Notes: generated by a model not told the origin, from the letters alone. A stretch of DNA of 64,000 bases from Bacillus_P idriensis_A (GCF_050483325.1 NZ_JBCMYF010000006.1:62001-126000); one strand, 5' to 3'. Counted from the stretch's first letter, positions 1 through 7,218 are shown. Made by a program: numbers and translations.

Positions 1-1
1 C

Positions 2-121
2 CGCTGCGAGGTAACAGGCAGACCTAGAGGGTATCTGCGTAAATTTAAGCTGTCAAGAATTGCATTCCGTGAGCTTGCCCACAAAGGCCAGCTTCCCGGT
101 GTGAAAAAATCAAGCTGGTAA
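2..121 (+). CDS. rpsN: 30S ribosomal protein S14, 3' part (left edge of window)
   Basis: Only the last 39 codons are in the window. They read as the C-terminal half of S14 in the small ribosomal subunit head, with the family's GRPRG segment followed by LSRIAFRELAHKGQLPGVKK. No CxxC zinc-ribbon pairs are visible, which fits the long, zinc-independent (C-minus, RpsN2/YhzA) type that many Bacilli induce under zinc limitation. A second S14 copy lies at 6990-7214. A hairpin terminator follows at 161-191. The promoter and any Zur box for this copy lie outside the window. Confidence 0.93.
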   Translation, partial: RCEVTGRPRGYLRKFKLSRIAFRELAHKGQLPGVKKSSW

Positions 122-160
122 GGAAAAAGAAGGAAAACATACTCTGCCAAGATGTGACTG

Positions 161-191
161 AAGCATGCCATTTGCCGTGGTATGCTTTTTT
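161..191 (+). terminator. Rho-independent terminator after rpsN
   Basis: Nine-base arms AGCATGCCA and TGGTATGCT (one G-U pair) flank a short loop and are followed by six T residues, 40 bases after the S14 stop codon. Confidence 0.75.
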
Positions 192-229
192 CATTTGTAT
201 ATAAGTATCTATTTTCAATAAATAAACAT

Positions 230-857
230 CTTCTTCCAAGGTATGACTGGCTGCTTTTGATATGTCTTCTCATGCAGTGGCTGATGCTGAAATCAGGCCT
301 TGAAACGAAGGATGAACTTAAAGTCATTACACTGTTCCATATCATCGGGCTTGCCCTTGAACTTTTCAAGGTGCATATGGGCTCCTGGTCATATCCGGAG
401 GAAGGGTATTCCAAGGTTTTTGGAATTCTGCTATACAGCGGCTTTATGTACGCAAGTGTAGCGAGCTACTTATGCCAGGCTTGGATGCGTCTCGGGGTCG
501 AGCTGATAAAATGGCCCTCTCTCTGGGCAGTCGTGCCGCTTGCTGCTGCCATCTATTTAAACTTTTTTACACACCACTTCTGGATTGACATTCGCTGGTT
601 GCTTTTCGGACTGGCCATCCTTATTTTCTGGCAGTGCTGGGTTTTCTGATGAGGTGAACGGAACCAGGTACCGCATGCCTCTTGCTCTATCTTTTGTTCT
701 GATCGGCTTTTTCATATGGATTGCCGAGAATATTGCCACCTATTTTGGAGCCTGGAAGTATCCGAATCAAACAGACGCCTTGAGCCTCGTCCATGTGGGG
801 AAAGTCAGTTCATGGCTGCTGCTTGTGATTGTCTACATTATATTTAAAAGATGTTTA
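230..857 (+). pseudogene. DUF817 (YoaT-like) membrane protein remnant
   Basis: The translation strongly resembles DUF817 integral membrane proteins (B. subtilis YoaT type, about 260 aa, function unknown). It begins in mid-protein at LPRYDWLLLICLLM, so about 35 N-terminal residues and the start codon are missing. The reading frame changes near 640: the upstream frame ends at WVF-stop, while the continuation (NGTRYRMPLALSFVLIG) is in another frame. At the 3' end there is no own stop; the frame runs straight into a PadR-like sequence. Several hydrophobic segments are visible. Three separate lesions make this a decayed gene rather than a sequencing slip, although the internal shift alone could be an error. 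Confidence 0.72.
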
Positions 858-1129
858 AAAATAGAAATTAAAAAAGAGGTTTTAAAGGGCCATATTGATA
901 CGTTACTTTTGTCACTGCTTAAAAACCGGATTATGTACGGCTATGAGCTGGCAAAAATGGTGCGGGAAATAAGCAATAATCAATTTGAATTAAAGGAAGC
1001 TACTCTCTATTTATCCTTAAAGCGGCTGAAAAAAACAAGTGGATTTCATCTTACTGGGGTGAAGAACAGGGTCCGGGAGAAAGGCGCAGATATTATAAAG
1101 TGACACAATTGTTGATTTTTATAAGTGTC
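858..1129 (+). pseudogene. PadR-family transcriptional regulator remnant
   Basis: The segment reading IEIKKEVLKGHIDTLLLSLL, then MYGYELAKMVREIS, matches the winged-helix N-terminus of PadR-type repressors. The expected initiator ATG appears as ATA (about 864), fused in frame to the DUF817 remnant. A one-base loss in the A-run near 1031 shifts the frame; the correct continuation (KWISSYWGEEQGPGERRRYYKVTQL) is readable in another frame. The gene then stops matching the family around 1110-1130, exactly where the opposite-strand oxidoreductase is also cut. A YoaT-PadR gene pair that degraded together is the simplest reading. Confidence 0.68.
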
Positions 1130-1907
1130 TTATGGAGCCCCGATACCTTGCCTTCTTTATGTGATTGCGTCTGCTGGTGTAGTCAGCGTCCATTCTGAAG
1201 GTACGCTGGTTTTTCGGTCCGAGCCAGCCGGGATCGCTGTCGAAAAGTTTTACCCTGAAGGGGTGGCGCTTTAGCATCGTTACTTCTCCCGGATAAAGAT
1301 CTGCAAGCTTATTCGAAAGGTGAGCTGCCGTCATTCCGCCGCCAATGACGGCTACCTGACCGGGAAGCTTATCAAGCTCCAGGTCTTTGTCAAAAACATG
1401 ATAGATTTGTTCAAAATCTTTTTTCGCTGCTTCAGCCCACTCTGGCCAATAAGGCTGTTCCCCGATGCCAATGGCAAGGACAATATTTTCAGAGATCAGC
1501 GTTTCCCCGTTTGAAATGGTAACCTTCCAATGTTCACCTGCTTTTTCCAGCGATTTCATACGGCCCTGAATCCAGCAGTTTTCAAGATTAAGTTCCCGGT
1601 ATATGTGATCACAGTGGTTTTTAAATAACTCCAGTGAAGGTCTTTTAAACCTGCCATAGAAATCATGATATCCCATCTGTTTTGAAAAGCGCTCAAGTCC
1701 AAAGGGATTCATCTCAATATGGTGAACAGATGGAGACCGCAAAAATGGCATAGATATTGCTTCTGTACAGTTTCTCCAGTTTTCAAGAGGCTCGGAATGT
1801 GGATCAATCACTCTCAATTTTTCCGCCTCCGTTTTTTTGCTTTGCAGAAGAAAAGCGGCCATTGTCATTCCCTGAACTCCGCCTCCGATAATGATCCATT
1901 CGTACAT
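1119..1907 (-). CDS. FAD/NAD(P)-binding oxidoreductase, C-terminally truncated
   Basis: The 262-residue product starts with a Rossmann dinucleotide motif (GGGVQG, residues 8-13). It carries a second one (VIGGGMTAAH, about residue 190), as in two-dinucleotide flavoprotein oxidoreductases and monooxygenases of the SidA/IucD/PvdA-like superfamily. From my knowledge such proteins are usually 350-450 aa, so the C-terminal third appears missing. The last family-like stretch (KKARYRGSI) is followed at once by a stop, at the same point where the converging PadR remnant is truncated. A Zur-box-like palindrome (1920-1940) sits just upstream of the start, so the gene was probably repressed by zinc. Substrate unknown; activity of the truncated form is doubtful. 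Confidence 0.72.
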   Translation of the reverse strand: MYEWIIIGGGVQGMTMAAFLLQSKKTEAEKLRVIDPHSEPLENWRNCTEAISMPFLRSPSVHHIEMNPFGLERFSKQMGYHDFYGRFKRPSLELFKNHCDHIYRELNLENCWIQGRMKSLEKAGEHWKVTISNGETLISENIVLAIGIGEQPYWPEWAEAAKKDFEQIYHVFDKDLELDKLPGQVAVIGGGMTAAHLSNKLADLYPGEVTMLKRHPFRVKLFDSDPGWLGPKNQRTFRMDADYTSRRNHIKKARYRGSIRHL

Positions 1908-1919
1908 AATCCCACTCCT

Positions 1920-1940
1920 AAAACGTAATTGTTACGATTT
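1920..1940. promoter_or_regulatory. Zur box (zinc-uptake regulator operator)
   Basis: The palindrome CGTAATTGTTACG with flanking A and T triplets matches 19 of 21 positions of the Bacillus Zur consensus (AAATCGTAAT-N-ATTACGATTT). It lies 13 bases upstream of the FAD oxidoreductase start (minus strand) and about 120 bases upstream of the divergent ycgR copy. Confidence 0.75.
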
Positions 1941-1994
1941 AATTAGTTTACCTAATCCCTATGAATTTTACAATAGGAGGGATTTGTCATGAAA

Positions 1995-2030
1995 TTGCAT
2001 AATTTAAGAACCGGCCCCGTATGATATAAT
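1995..2030 (+). promoter_or_regulatory. Probable promoter of the first ycgR-ycgQ pair
   Basis: TTGCAT, TATGAT and TATAAT elements occur in a block that is conserved in front of the second ycgR copy (8908-8941): ATTGCATAATTTA, a 12-base variable spacer, then GTATGATATA and TGCTAG. Which hexamer is the true -10 is uncertain, because spacing from TTGCAT is 19 bases to TATGAT but 24 to TATAAT. Confidence 0.45.
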
Positions 2031-2062
2031 GCTAGGAGAAATAATAGGATTGGAGTTTTAAG

Positions 2063-3070
2063 ATGAAAAAACCGGCGTTTTCTATTGTGAAAGAGTCTCT
2101 GGCTCTTGCATTAATAGGGTTGTTTATTTATCTTTTTATATTTATAGATTTCGGGGACTTCCAGGTTGAAGCTCCTAAATCGTTCTTAAACTTAAATACG
2201 ATTTTCCTGAGCATTGTGCTTGAAGCCATTCCCTTCATCCTGCTCGGGGTATTTGTTTCCGCTTTGATTCAGTCATTTGTATCGGAAGAGATGATTCAAA
2301 AATACCTTCCTAAAAATGCTGTTATTGCCCTGTTTCCTGCAGCACTGCTCGGCATTATTTTTCCTGTCTGCGAGTGTGCCATTGTTCCGATTGTGAGACG
2401 ATTGATAAAAAAAGGCATGCCGCTTCACGTTGGAATCGTGTTCCTGGTTTCTGCTCCGATATTAAATCCAGTCGTGTTCGCATCTACATTCTATGCGTTT
2501 CAGTCCTCTAAAGAAATCGTATACGGCCGCATGGGGCTTGCCTTCATCGTTGCGGTTCTGGTTGGTCTTGCGGTGTATCTGATTTTTAAAAATCGCGATC
2601 AGCTGAAATGGACAAGAGAGGAGCTTGTTGGAAGAACGGTTCCTTTAGAGCCTGTAAAAGGTGTAAGCAAGTGGAAAGAAACACTTTTCCATGCAAGCGA
2701 TGAGTTTTTTGAAATGGGGAAATACCTCATTCTTGGAGCGTTCATTGCAAGTGTCTTCCAGACGTTCCTTGACCGCACCCTGCTGACGGATCTTGGATCG
2801 AGCGAATTCCTGTCTCCGGCCATCATGATGGCATTTGCCTACATTCTTTCGCTCTGTTCAGAGGCTGATGCGTTTGTGGCTGCCTCATTCGGCGGGACGT
2901 TTTCGGCAGGTTCTCTGCTCGCCTTCCTGGTTTATGGACCAATGATCGATTTGAAAAATACAATCATGCTGTTCGCCTTTTTTAGAGCGAAATTTGTTTT
3001 TGCTTTTATTGCGATTGTAACAGCAGCTGTTTATCTATCCGTGCTGGTTTATCAGCAGGTAATCCTGTAA
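2063..3070 (+). CDS. ycgR: YcgR-type permease (UPF0718), copy 1
   Basis: 335-residue polytopic membrane protein of the UPF0718/YraQ-YcgR family (COG0701). The conserved family motif PVCECAIVPIVRRL lies about residues 101-114 (C103 and C105), and a second conserved segment, SLCSEADAFVAASF, lies near residue 265. Many hydrophobic helices are visible. The start follows a GGATTGGAG ribosome site. It is followed 12 bases later by its usual partner ycgQ, suggesting a two-component membrane complex. The substrate is unknown; linkage to zinc-responsive genes in this island suggests metal or metal-chaperone handling, which is inference. A paralogue encoding a closely similar protein lies at 8974-9981. 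Confidence 0.85.
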   Translation: MKKPAFSIVKESLALALIGLFIYLFIFIDFGDFQVEAPKSFLNLNTIFLSIVLEAIPFILLGVFVSALIQSFVSEEMIQKYLPKNAVIALFPAALLGIIFPVCECAIVPIVRRLIKKGMPLHVGIVFLVSAPILNPVVFASTFYAFQSSKEIVYGRMGLAFIVAVLVGLAVYLIFKNRDQLKWTREELVGRTVPLEPVKGVSKWKETLFHASDEFFEMGKYLILGAFIASVFQTFLDRTLLTDLGSSEFLSPAIMMAFAYILSLCSEADAFVAASFGGTFSAGSLLAFLVYGPMIDLKNTIMLFAFFRAKFVFAFIAIVTAAVYLSVLVYQQVIL

Positions 3071-3082
3071 GGAGGAAAACCG

Positions 3083-4060
3083 ATGGAAAATAAAAGAGAT
3101 TACCGTTTTCACTTATATTTGCGCGGCATTATCCTCATGGGCTTTACGATGCTTCTTTTTAAACTCATCGTCACAGGAGACATCCGGAATTTTATTGCAC
3201 CCCGGATGCTTCCGTTTATCTATTTTGCCGTTATCACGTTTTTAATTCTAGGTGTCGTTCAAATCTGGAGGAGCGGCAGTAAAAATGCTGAAGAGCTCTA
3301 TTGTAACTGCGGTTTTGATCATTCAGGAAAAAGTTCGCCGATTCAGTCGCTTGTTATCTACTCGTTCTTTATCTTTCCTGTCATTACAGGTTTTGTTTTC
3401 CCTGACACGGTCCTTGACAGCTCAATTGCTGCTAAGCGCGGCTTTAAAAACGGTCTGGCCCAGTCTCAGGAACAGCAGGCCGAATCAGAAGAAGACGCTC
3501 AGATGGATGAAGAGCTCGCTGATCTGTACTTGCAGGATCCAGATGAGTATATGAAGCAGCTTGAGGAAAGAGTAGAGGAGAAATCGCAGTCGCCTGAATC
3601 AAGTCCAGACGTACCTCTTGAACATCCGGACGGATTCCAGATCCAAGCTCCGCCAGATGGTTATTATGAAGAGCTGGAAGCTAACATGCTGAAAATGGAC
3701 AAAATTGTTCTGAATGAGAAAAACTATATCGCAATGACCAATATATTAGATAAAAACCCTCAGAAATTTGAAGGCAAAGAAGTGGAAATGCACGGATTTG
3801 TTTACAGAGAAGAGGGTTTTGAAGAGGATCAGTTTGTTGTCGCCAGATTTGGCCTATCGTGCTGTGTAGCGGATGCTTCAGTGTATGGAACTCTGGCTTC
3901 TATTGAAGACGGGGAGACATACGAACAGGATGAGTGGGTAAAAGTAAGCGGCAAAATAAAGAGTGTGAAATTTAAGGACTGGACGCTGCCGAGTGTGGAG
4001 ATTCAGTCTATCAAGAAAATCGGGCAGCCGAAAGAACCTTATGTTTATGAAGAATATTAA
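3083..4060 (+). CDS. ycgQ: YcgQ-type membrane protein (TIGR03943, UPF0703), copy 1
   Basis: 325-residue partner of YcgR. Two N-terminal membrane helices (about residues 12-30 and 40-58) are followed by a cysteine motif YCNCGFDHSG (about 73-82). A third helix, an acidic low-complexity linker (about 125-190, rich in E, D and Q) and a soluble C-terminal domain with the family signature GLSCCVADASVYG (about 257-268) complete it. The four conserved cysteines are plausible metal ligands. It starts with ATG after AAGGAGG and probably shares a transcript with ycgR; a terminator lies at 4064-4092. Function is not established for the family. A second copy lies at 10001-10975. Confidence 0.84.
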   Translation: MENKRDYRFHLYLRGIILMGFTMLLFKLIVTGDIRNFIAPRMLPFIYFAVITFLILGVVQIWRSGSKNAEELYCNCGFDHSGKSSPIQSLVIYSFFIFPVITGFVFPDTVLDSSIAAKRGFKNGLAQSQEQQAESEEDAQMDEELADLYLQDPDEYMKQLEERVEEKSQSPESSPDVPLEHPDGFQIQAPPDGYYEELEANMLKMDKIVLNEKNYIAMTNILDKNPQKFEGKEVEMHGFVYREEGFEEDQFVVARFGLSCCVADASVYGTLASIEDGETYEQDEWVKVSGKIKSVKFKDWTLPSVEIQSIKKIGQPKEPYVYEEY

Positions 4061-4063
4061 AAC

Positions 4064-4092
4064 GAAGCGCGGATTAAGTATCCGCGCTTTTG
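4064..4092 (+). terminator. Terminator of first ycgRQ unit
   Basis: Arms AGCGCGGA and TCCGCGCT flank a seven-base loop and are followed by a short T-run, directly after the ycgQ stop. Confidence 0.7.
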
Positions 4093-4097
4093 TGTTC

Positions 4098-4160
4098 GAA
4101 CTCTAACGGGTGAAAGTCCCGAGTACGACCAGGTAGCGGTAAGTACATAGCCAAAAGCAG
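4098..4160 (+). other. Possible group II intron-like fragment
   Basis: The stretch around 4104-4160 contains ACGGGTGAAAGTCCCG and GGTAGCGGTAAGTACATAGCC, which look like domain I segments of bacterial group II introns. It directly abuts an ABC-ATPase fragment whose first half is absent. No reverse transcriptase or domain V/VI hairpin is present. Recognition is from memory and weak. Confidence 0.3.
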
Positions 4161-4457
4161 CAGGGGAGAGCGGAAGCGGGAAGAGTATGACAGCAGCGGC
4201 TGTACTTGGACTTCTTCCTCCTAATATCGGGATTTCAGAAGGCAGTATTCTTTTTTCAGGAAACGAAATGACAGCCATGCATGAAAAAGATAAAAGAAAA
4301 ATACGGGGCAAAGAGATTGCCTATATTTTTCAAAATTATCAGGGAAGCTTTACTCCATTCATTAAAATAGGAAAGCAGCCCGTTGAAGCGATAGTATCTC
4401 ACAGAAAAATAGGAAAAGAAAATGCGAAAGAGGAAGCACTCCTAACATCTTTCCATG
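4157..4457 (+). pseudogene. ABC transporter ATPase fragment (OppD/NikD type)
   Basis: The reading frame begins abruptly at a Walker A motif (GESGSGKSMT, 4166-4195). It continues through VLGLLPPNIG and a Q-loop segment (AYIFQNYQGSFTPF) to about residue 100 of the domain. The N-terminal beta strands and everything after the Q-loop (signature, Walker B, switch histidine) are missing. The sequence resembles ATPases of dipeptide, nickel or metallophore importers. At 4447-4457 it fuses to an unrelated MATE sequence. This is a non-functional scrap left by deletion or recombination; in this island it may mark a lost metal or metallophore importer (inference). Confidence 0.68.
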
Positions 4458-5431
4458 GCAATCATCGATCCGTCGGAGCAAGTTCAGGAACACGCAAAAA
4501 CCTATATTACGATTAGAATATGGGGAGCGCCATTTGCTTTAATGAATTATGTGATCCTTGGCTGGCTTATGGGACTGTCAAAAATTAAGTTCGCGTTTTA
4601 TCTGCAAGTCGGAATGAATGTGCTGAATATTCTTCTTGACCTGCTTTTTGTTTTTGGATTTTCCTGGAATGTGGCAGGTGTAGCTGCAGCAACACTGATT
4701 GCTGAAGCAGCCGCGGCTGCGCTGGTTTAACGTATATCCTTAAAAGTCAGCGCAACCTGCTGAGGCTTCCGAATCTAAAGAAAACGGCAGATATTACTTC
4801 CTTAATGAAAATGATGACAGTGAACAGGGATTTATTCCTTCGCACCGTCTGTTTACTGATCATGTTCAATATATTTACAAAGTACGGAGCTTCCTTTGGA
4901 ACAGACGCACTTGCAGCAAATGCCATCTTAATTCAAATTCATTACATCATGGCTTACTTCTTTGACGGATTTGCCAATGCCTCCAGTATTTTAACCGGAA
5001 GTGCGATAGGGGCAAAAGATCGAAACGGGTTTGATAAAATTCTTTCCCTGTCCTATCAATGGTCTGTATATGCCGCTTTGCTGATTACATTGGTGTACTG
5101 TTTTGTGAAGGACAGCGCAATCGAGCTTTTTACGCAAATTCCAGCCGTTGCAGAGCTAGCTTCTCATTATGGAGACTGGCTGCTGCTGTATCCTCTGTCT
5201 GCCTGTGCCGGATTGATTATCTATGGCGTGTTCACGGGTGCAACATCTGTCGTTCATGTAAGAAATTCAATGATCTTTTCTCTAATTGTCTACCTTCTAT
5301 TTCTCTGGGCGTTTTTGCCCGTATACGACAATCATGGCTTATGGGCAGCATTTCTTGCATTCAGCTTCTGCAGATCTGTCTTTTTAATGATGTATGTACC
5401 GCGGTTAAGAAAAAATTTGTTTAGCCGTTAA
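4455..5431 (+). pseudogene. MATE-family efflux transporter remnant
   Basis: The sequence from ATITIRIWGAPF-like residues onward (ITIRIWGAPFALMNYVILGW) is typical of MATE/DinF-type multidrug or metabolite antiporters, with several membrane helices. About the first 110 residues are missing because the reading frame joins an ABC-ATPase fragment. A frameshift near 4727 ends the first segment at ALV-stop; the second frame resumes at TYILKSQRNLL and runs to 5431. A normal family member is about 440-460 aa. No start or ribosome site suits either segment, so it is not expected to be made. Confidence 0.75.
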
Positions 5432-5504
5432 GAGCTGCGTCGGTAAAAATACGGTTGCTTAACAAAAATCAATTCGATATACTGTTCTCATTGCTTATAC
5501 AGTT

Positions 5505-5529
5505 GTCCGTACAGGAAATACATACGGAC
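5505..5529 (+). promoter_or_regulatory. Inverted repeat in the purU leader
   Basis: GTCCGTA (5505-5511) and TACGGAC (5523-5529) form perfect seven-base arms with an 11-base spacer, ending just before the AGGAGG of purU. It could be an operator or an RNA hairpin affecting ribosome access. I do not recognise a known regulator site. Confidence 0.35.
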
Positions 5530-5544
5530 TTAGGAGGAATCAGG

Positions 5545-6396
5545 ATGATAGGAAGACTATTGATTTCATGTGAGGACCGTCCGGGAATTGTCGCCGCGGT
5601 TTCAAGGTTTCTGGCAGATGAGGGGGCTAATATAATTCACTCGGATCAGCACTCCACCGATCCGGTCGGCGGGCTTTTTTTTATGAGGATTGAATTTCAG
5701 CTTCATGGCATAGAAGATCATATAAATGAACTCAGAACCAGATTTGAACAAACAGCAGCACCCTTTCAAATGAAATGGCGCATGTCCTGTGCCAGCGAGA
5801 AAAAGAAGATAGCCATTTTTGTTTCTAAAGAAGATCATTGTCTGCAGGATCTTCTTCAGCGTTTCCGGCTTGGAGAGCTGTCTGCGGACATCTCAATGGT
5901 CGTCAGCAATCATGATGACATGAGAGAAATTGTGAAACCATACGGCATTCCGTATCATCATGTTCCGGCAACAAAGGATACAAGGGAGGAAGCAGCAGAA
6001 CGCCATCTATCATTGCTTGAAGAAGCCAATGTTGGTACTGTTGTGCTTGCGCGTTATATGCAAATCATTCCGCCAGTTATGATTGAGCAATATAAAAACC
6101 AAATCATCAATATTCATCATTCGTTTCTTCCCGCATTCGTCGGGGGTAAACCGTACAATCAGGCATATGACCGCGGTGTGAAAATCATTGGTGCTACAGC
6201 CCACTATGTGACAGAAGAGCTTGATCAAGGCCCGATTATCGAACAGGATGTTGAGCGGGTGAATCACCGCTATCAAATTAAGGATTTAAAAAGAATTGGA
6301 AGAGATGTCGAGAAGCTTGTTCTGTCAAGAGCAGTAGGCTGGCACTTAGATGATAAAGTCCTTGTTTATGAAAACAAGACGGTTGTGTTTCCATAA
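5545..6396 (+). CDS. purU: Formyltetrahydrofolate deformylase
   Basis: 283 residues. PurU hydrolyses 10-formyl-THF to formate and THF, balancing one-carbon pools in the cytoplasm. An N-terminal ACT domain (about 1-75, starting RLLISCEDRPGIVAAVS) precedes a formyltransferase-fold hydrolase domain (about 85-283). The catalytic segment NIHHSFLPAF (about 189-198) and the DQGPIIEQ motif are intact. The longer upstream frame is rejected because AGGAGG lies seven bases before ATG 5545. It sits inside the metal-limitation island with the folate enzyme FolE2, suggesting a response to disturbed folate metabolism (inference). A terminator follows. Confidence 0.93.
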   Translation: MIGRLLISCEDRPGIVAAVSRFLADEGANIIHSDQHSTDPVGGLFFMRIEFQLHGIEDHINELRTRFEQTAAPFQMKWRMSCASEKKKIAIFVSKEDHCLQDLLQRFRLGELSADISMVVSNHDDMREIVKPYGIPYHHVPATKDTREEAAERHLSLLEEANVGTVVLARYMQIIPPVMIEQYKNQIINIHHSFLPAFVGGKPYNQAYDRGVKIIGATAHYVTEELDQGPIIEQDVERVNHRYQIKDLKRIGRDVEKLVLSRAVGWHLDDKVLVYENKTVVFP

Positions 6397-6411
6397 GAAA
6401 TTAAATCATGC

Positions 6412-6438
6412 AAAAAAGCCGCTATTTGCGGCTTTTTT
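6412..6438. terminator. Bidirectional terminator between purU and fbpB
   Basis: A-run, GCCGC, five-base loop, GCGGC and T-run: symmetrical, so it can end purU and the converging fbpAB transcript. Confidence 0.75.
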
Positions 6439-6456
6439 CATGTGACGTCGAATAGA

Positions 6457-6582
6457 CTATTTCTTTACACTCTGCTTTGAATCAATTTTCTCATACACTT
6501 TATCAAGCAGAATTTTATCATTCAAGATGGTTTGTTTATTTTCTTCGACCAGTTCTTTAAATGATTTCTTTTTAATTCTCAT
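6457..6582 (-). CDS. fbpB: Fur-regulated basic protein B-like small protein
   Basis: 41-residue protein beginning MRIKKKSFKELVEENKQTIL and ending in a lysine-rich tail, matching the FbpB family. In B. subtilis FbpB acts as a small protein partner of the FsrA sRNA in the iron-sparing response. It is shorter than the usual 48-55 aa, but the conserved N-terminus is complete. Its ATG overlaps the fbpA stop (TGATG), so it is translated after FbpA from one message, and AGGGGAAGGAG inside the fbpA end provides the ribosome site. A Fur-box-like operator lies upstream of fbpA. No FsrA RNA was searched for here. Confidence 0.72.
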   Translation of the reverse strand: MRIKKKSFKELVEENKQTILNDKILLDKVYEKIDSKQSVKK

Positions 6583-6749
6583 CAGGTTATCTCCTTCCCC
6601 TGCATTCTTTCGCTGAATTCCTTCTCAAGCTTGGTTTCGCAAAGCTCGTAAAGCTGACCTTCTGCGGTTCTATATATCCCCATATCAAGCAACCGTTCAA
6701 TTAATTCATTTTTTCTTGAGTCAGCAGCTCCATGAATTGTTGGTTTCAT
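6582..6749 (-). CDS. fbpA: Fur-regulated basic protein A-like small protein
   Basis: 55-residue protein with the FbpA core: a segment SRKNELIERLLDMGIYR followed by QLYELCETKLEKEF, close to the B. subtilis pattern of a helix ending G-x-Y and a YELTLSELE-like second helix. FbpA belongs to the iron-sparing regulon controlled by Fur. The ribosome site GAGGTGAG precedes the ATG, and an overlapping-start fbpB follows. A Fur box (6781-6795) lies about 30 bases upstream. Too short for most gene finders; identification rests on the pair arrangement, operator and motif. Confidence 0.72.
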   Translation of the reverse strand: MKPTIHGAADSRKNELIERLLDMGIYRTAEGQLYELCETKLEKEFSERMQGKEIT

Positions 6750-6772
6750 TGTGAAAAACTCACCTCGTTATA

Positions 6773-6795
6773 AATGATTACGATAATCATTCTCA
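6773..6795. promoter_or_regulatory. Fur box (with partial Zur-like overlap)
   Basis: On the minus strand TGAGAATGATTATCG (6781-6795) matches the 7-1-7 Fur consensus TGATAATNATTATCA at 13 of 15 positions. The wider sequence AATGATTACGATAATCATT (6773-6791) is a near-perfect palindrome. The adjacent minus-strand TCGTAATCATT also matches most of a Zur half-site pair. Confidence 0.68.
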
Positions 6796-6907
6796 ATTAA
6801 AGTATACATGCAATGAATCATTCTTGCAAATATTTTCTGAATTTTCAAAGGGCAAAAATGTATCCCATTATATATATCACCAAATGAAGAAAACAAAACT
6901 AGAAAAT

Positions 6908-6936
6908 TTGTTTTTTGAGGAAAGATGGTTTATTAT
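6908..6936 (+). promoter_or_regulatory. SigA promoter of the second rpsN copy
   Basis: TTGTTT (6908-6913), a 17-base spacer and TATTAT (6931-6936) place the transcription start near 6943, inside the Zur box. Confidence 0.55.
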
Positions 6937-6938
6937 AC

Positions 6939-6959
6939 AAATAATAATAATTACGATTT
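6939..6959. promoter_or_regulatory. Zur box overlapping the rpsN transcription start
   Basis: AAATAATAATAATTACGATT plus T matches 19 of 21 positions of the Bacillus Zur consensus; the two mismatches are in the left arm (AA for CG). It overlaps the predicted start point downstream of the -10 box, a repressing position. Confidence 0.72.
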
Positions 6960-6989
6960 GGTGCATCGAAAGAATTAATCCGTCAGAAA

Positions 6990-7214
6990 ATGGTTGAAAA
7001 ATATAGAGAACTAAGACTTCATCTAAAAGCGGAAGGAGATTTAGAGGCTTTAAGAAACCTGCCGCGTGATTCCTCGCCGGCACGTTTGAAGAATCGCTGT
7101 GCAATCACCGGCAGACCAAGGGGGTACATGCGCAAGTTTAACCTTTCAAGAATTGCATTTCGAGAATATGCCCACAAAGGACAGCTGCCGGGAGTGAAAA
7201 AAGCAAGCTGGTAG
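6990..7214 (+). CDS. rpsN: Zinc-independent 30S ribosomal protein S14, 5'-truncated copy
   Basis: The frame encodes an S14 of the long, cysteine-free type (SPARLKNRCAITGRPRGYMRK, then LSRIAFREYAHKGQLPG). Codons upstream of ATG 6990 still read as S14 (ASKELIRQK), but the first roughly seven codons, the start codon and the ribosome site are missing. Sequence 6960-6989 abuts the Zur box directly, and a TAA lies at 6948. The only in-frame ATG gives 74 residues instead of about 89 and has no ribosome site. A short deletion between operator and codon 8 is the simplest explanation, so the gene is likely silent or poorly translated. A terminator (7219-7254) is intact. Confidence 0.75.
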   Translation: MVEKYRELRLHLKAEGDLEALRNLPRDSSPARLKNRCAITGRPRGYMRKFNLSRIAFREYAHKGQLPGVKKASW

Positions 7215-7218
7215 AGAT

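Noticed and set aside
4098..4160. Complete group II intron or IS element
   Set aside because: No reverse transcriptase, transposase, domain V or terminal repeats; at most a fragment.
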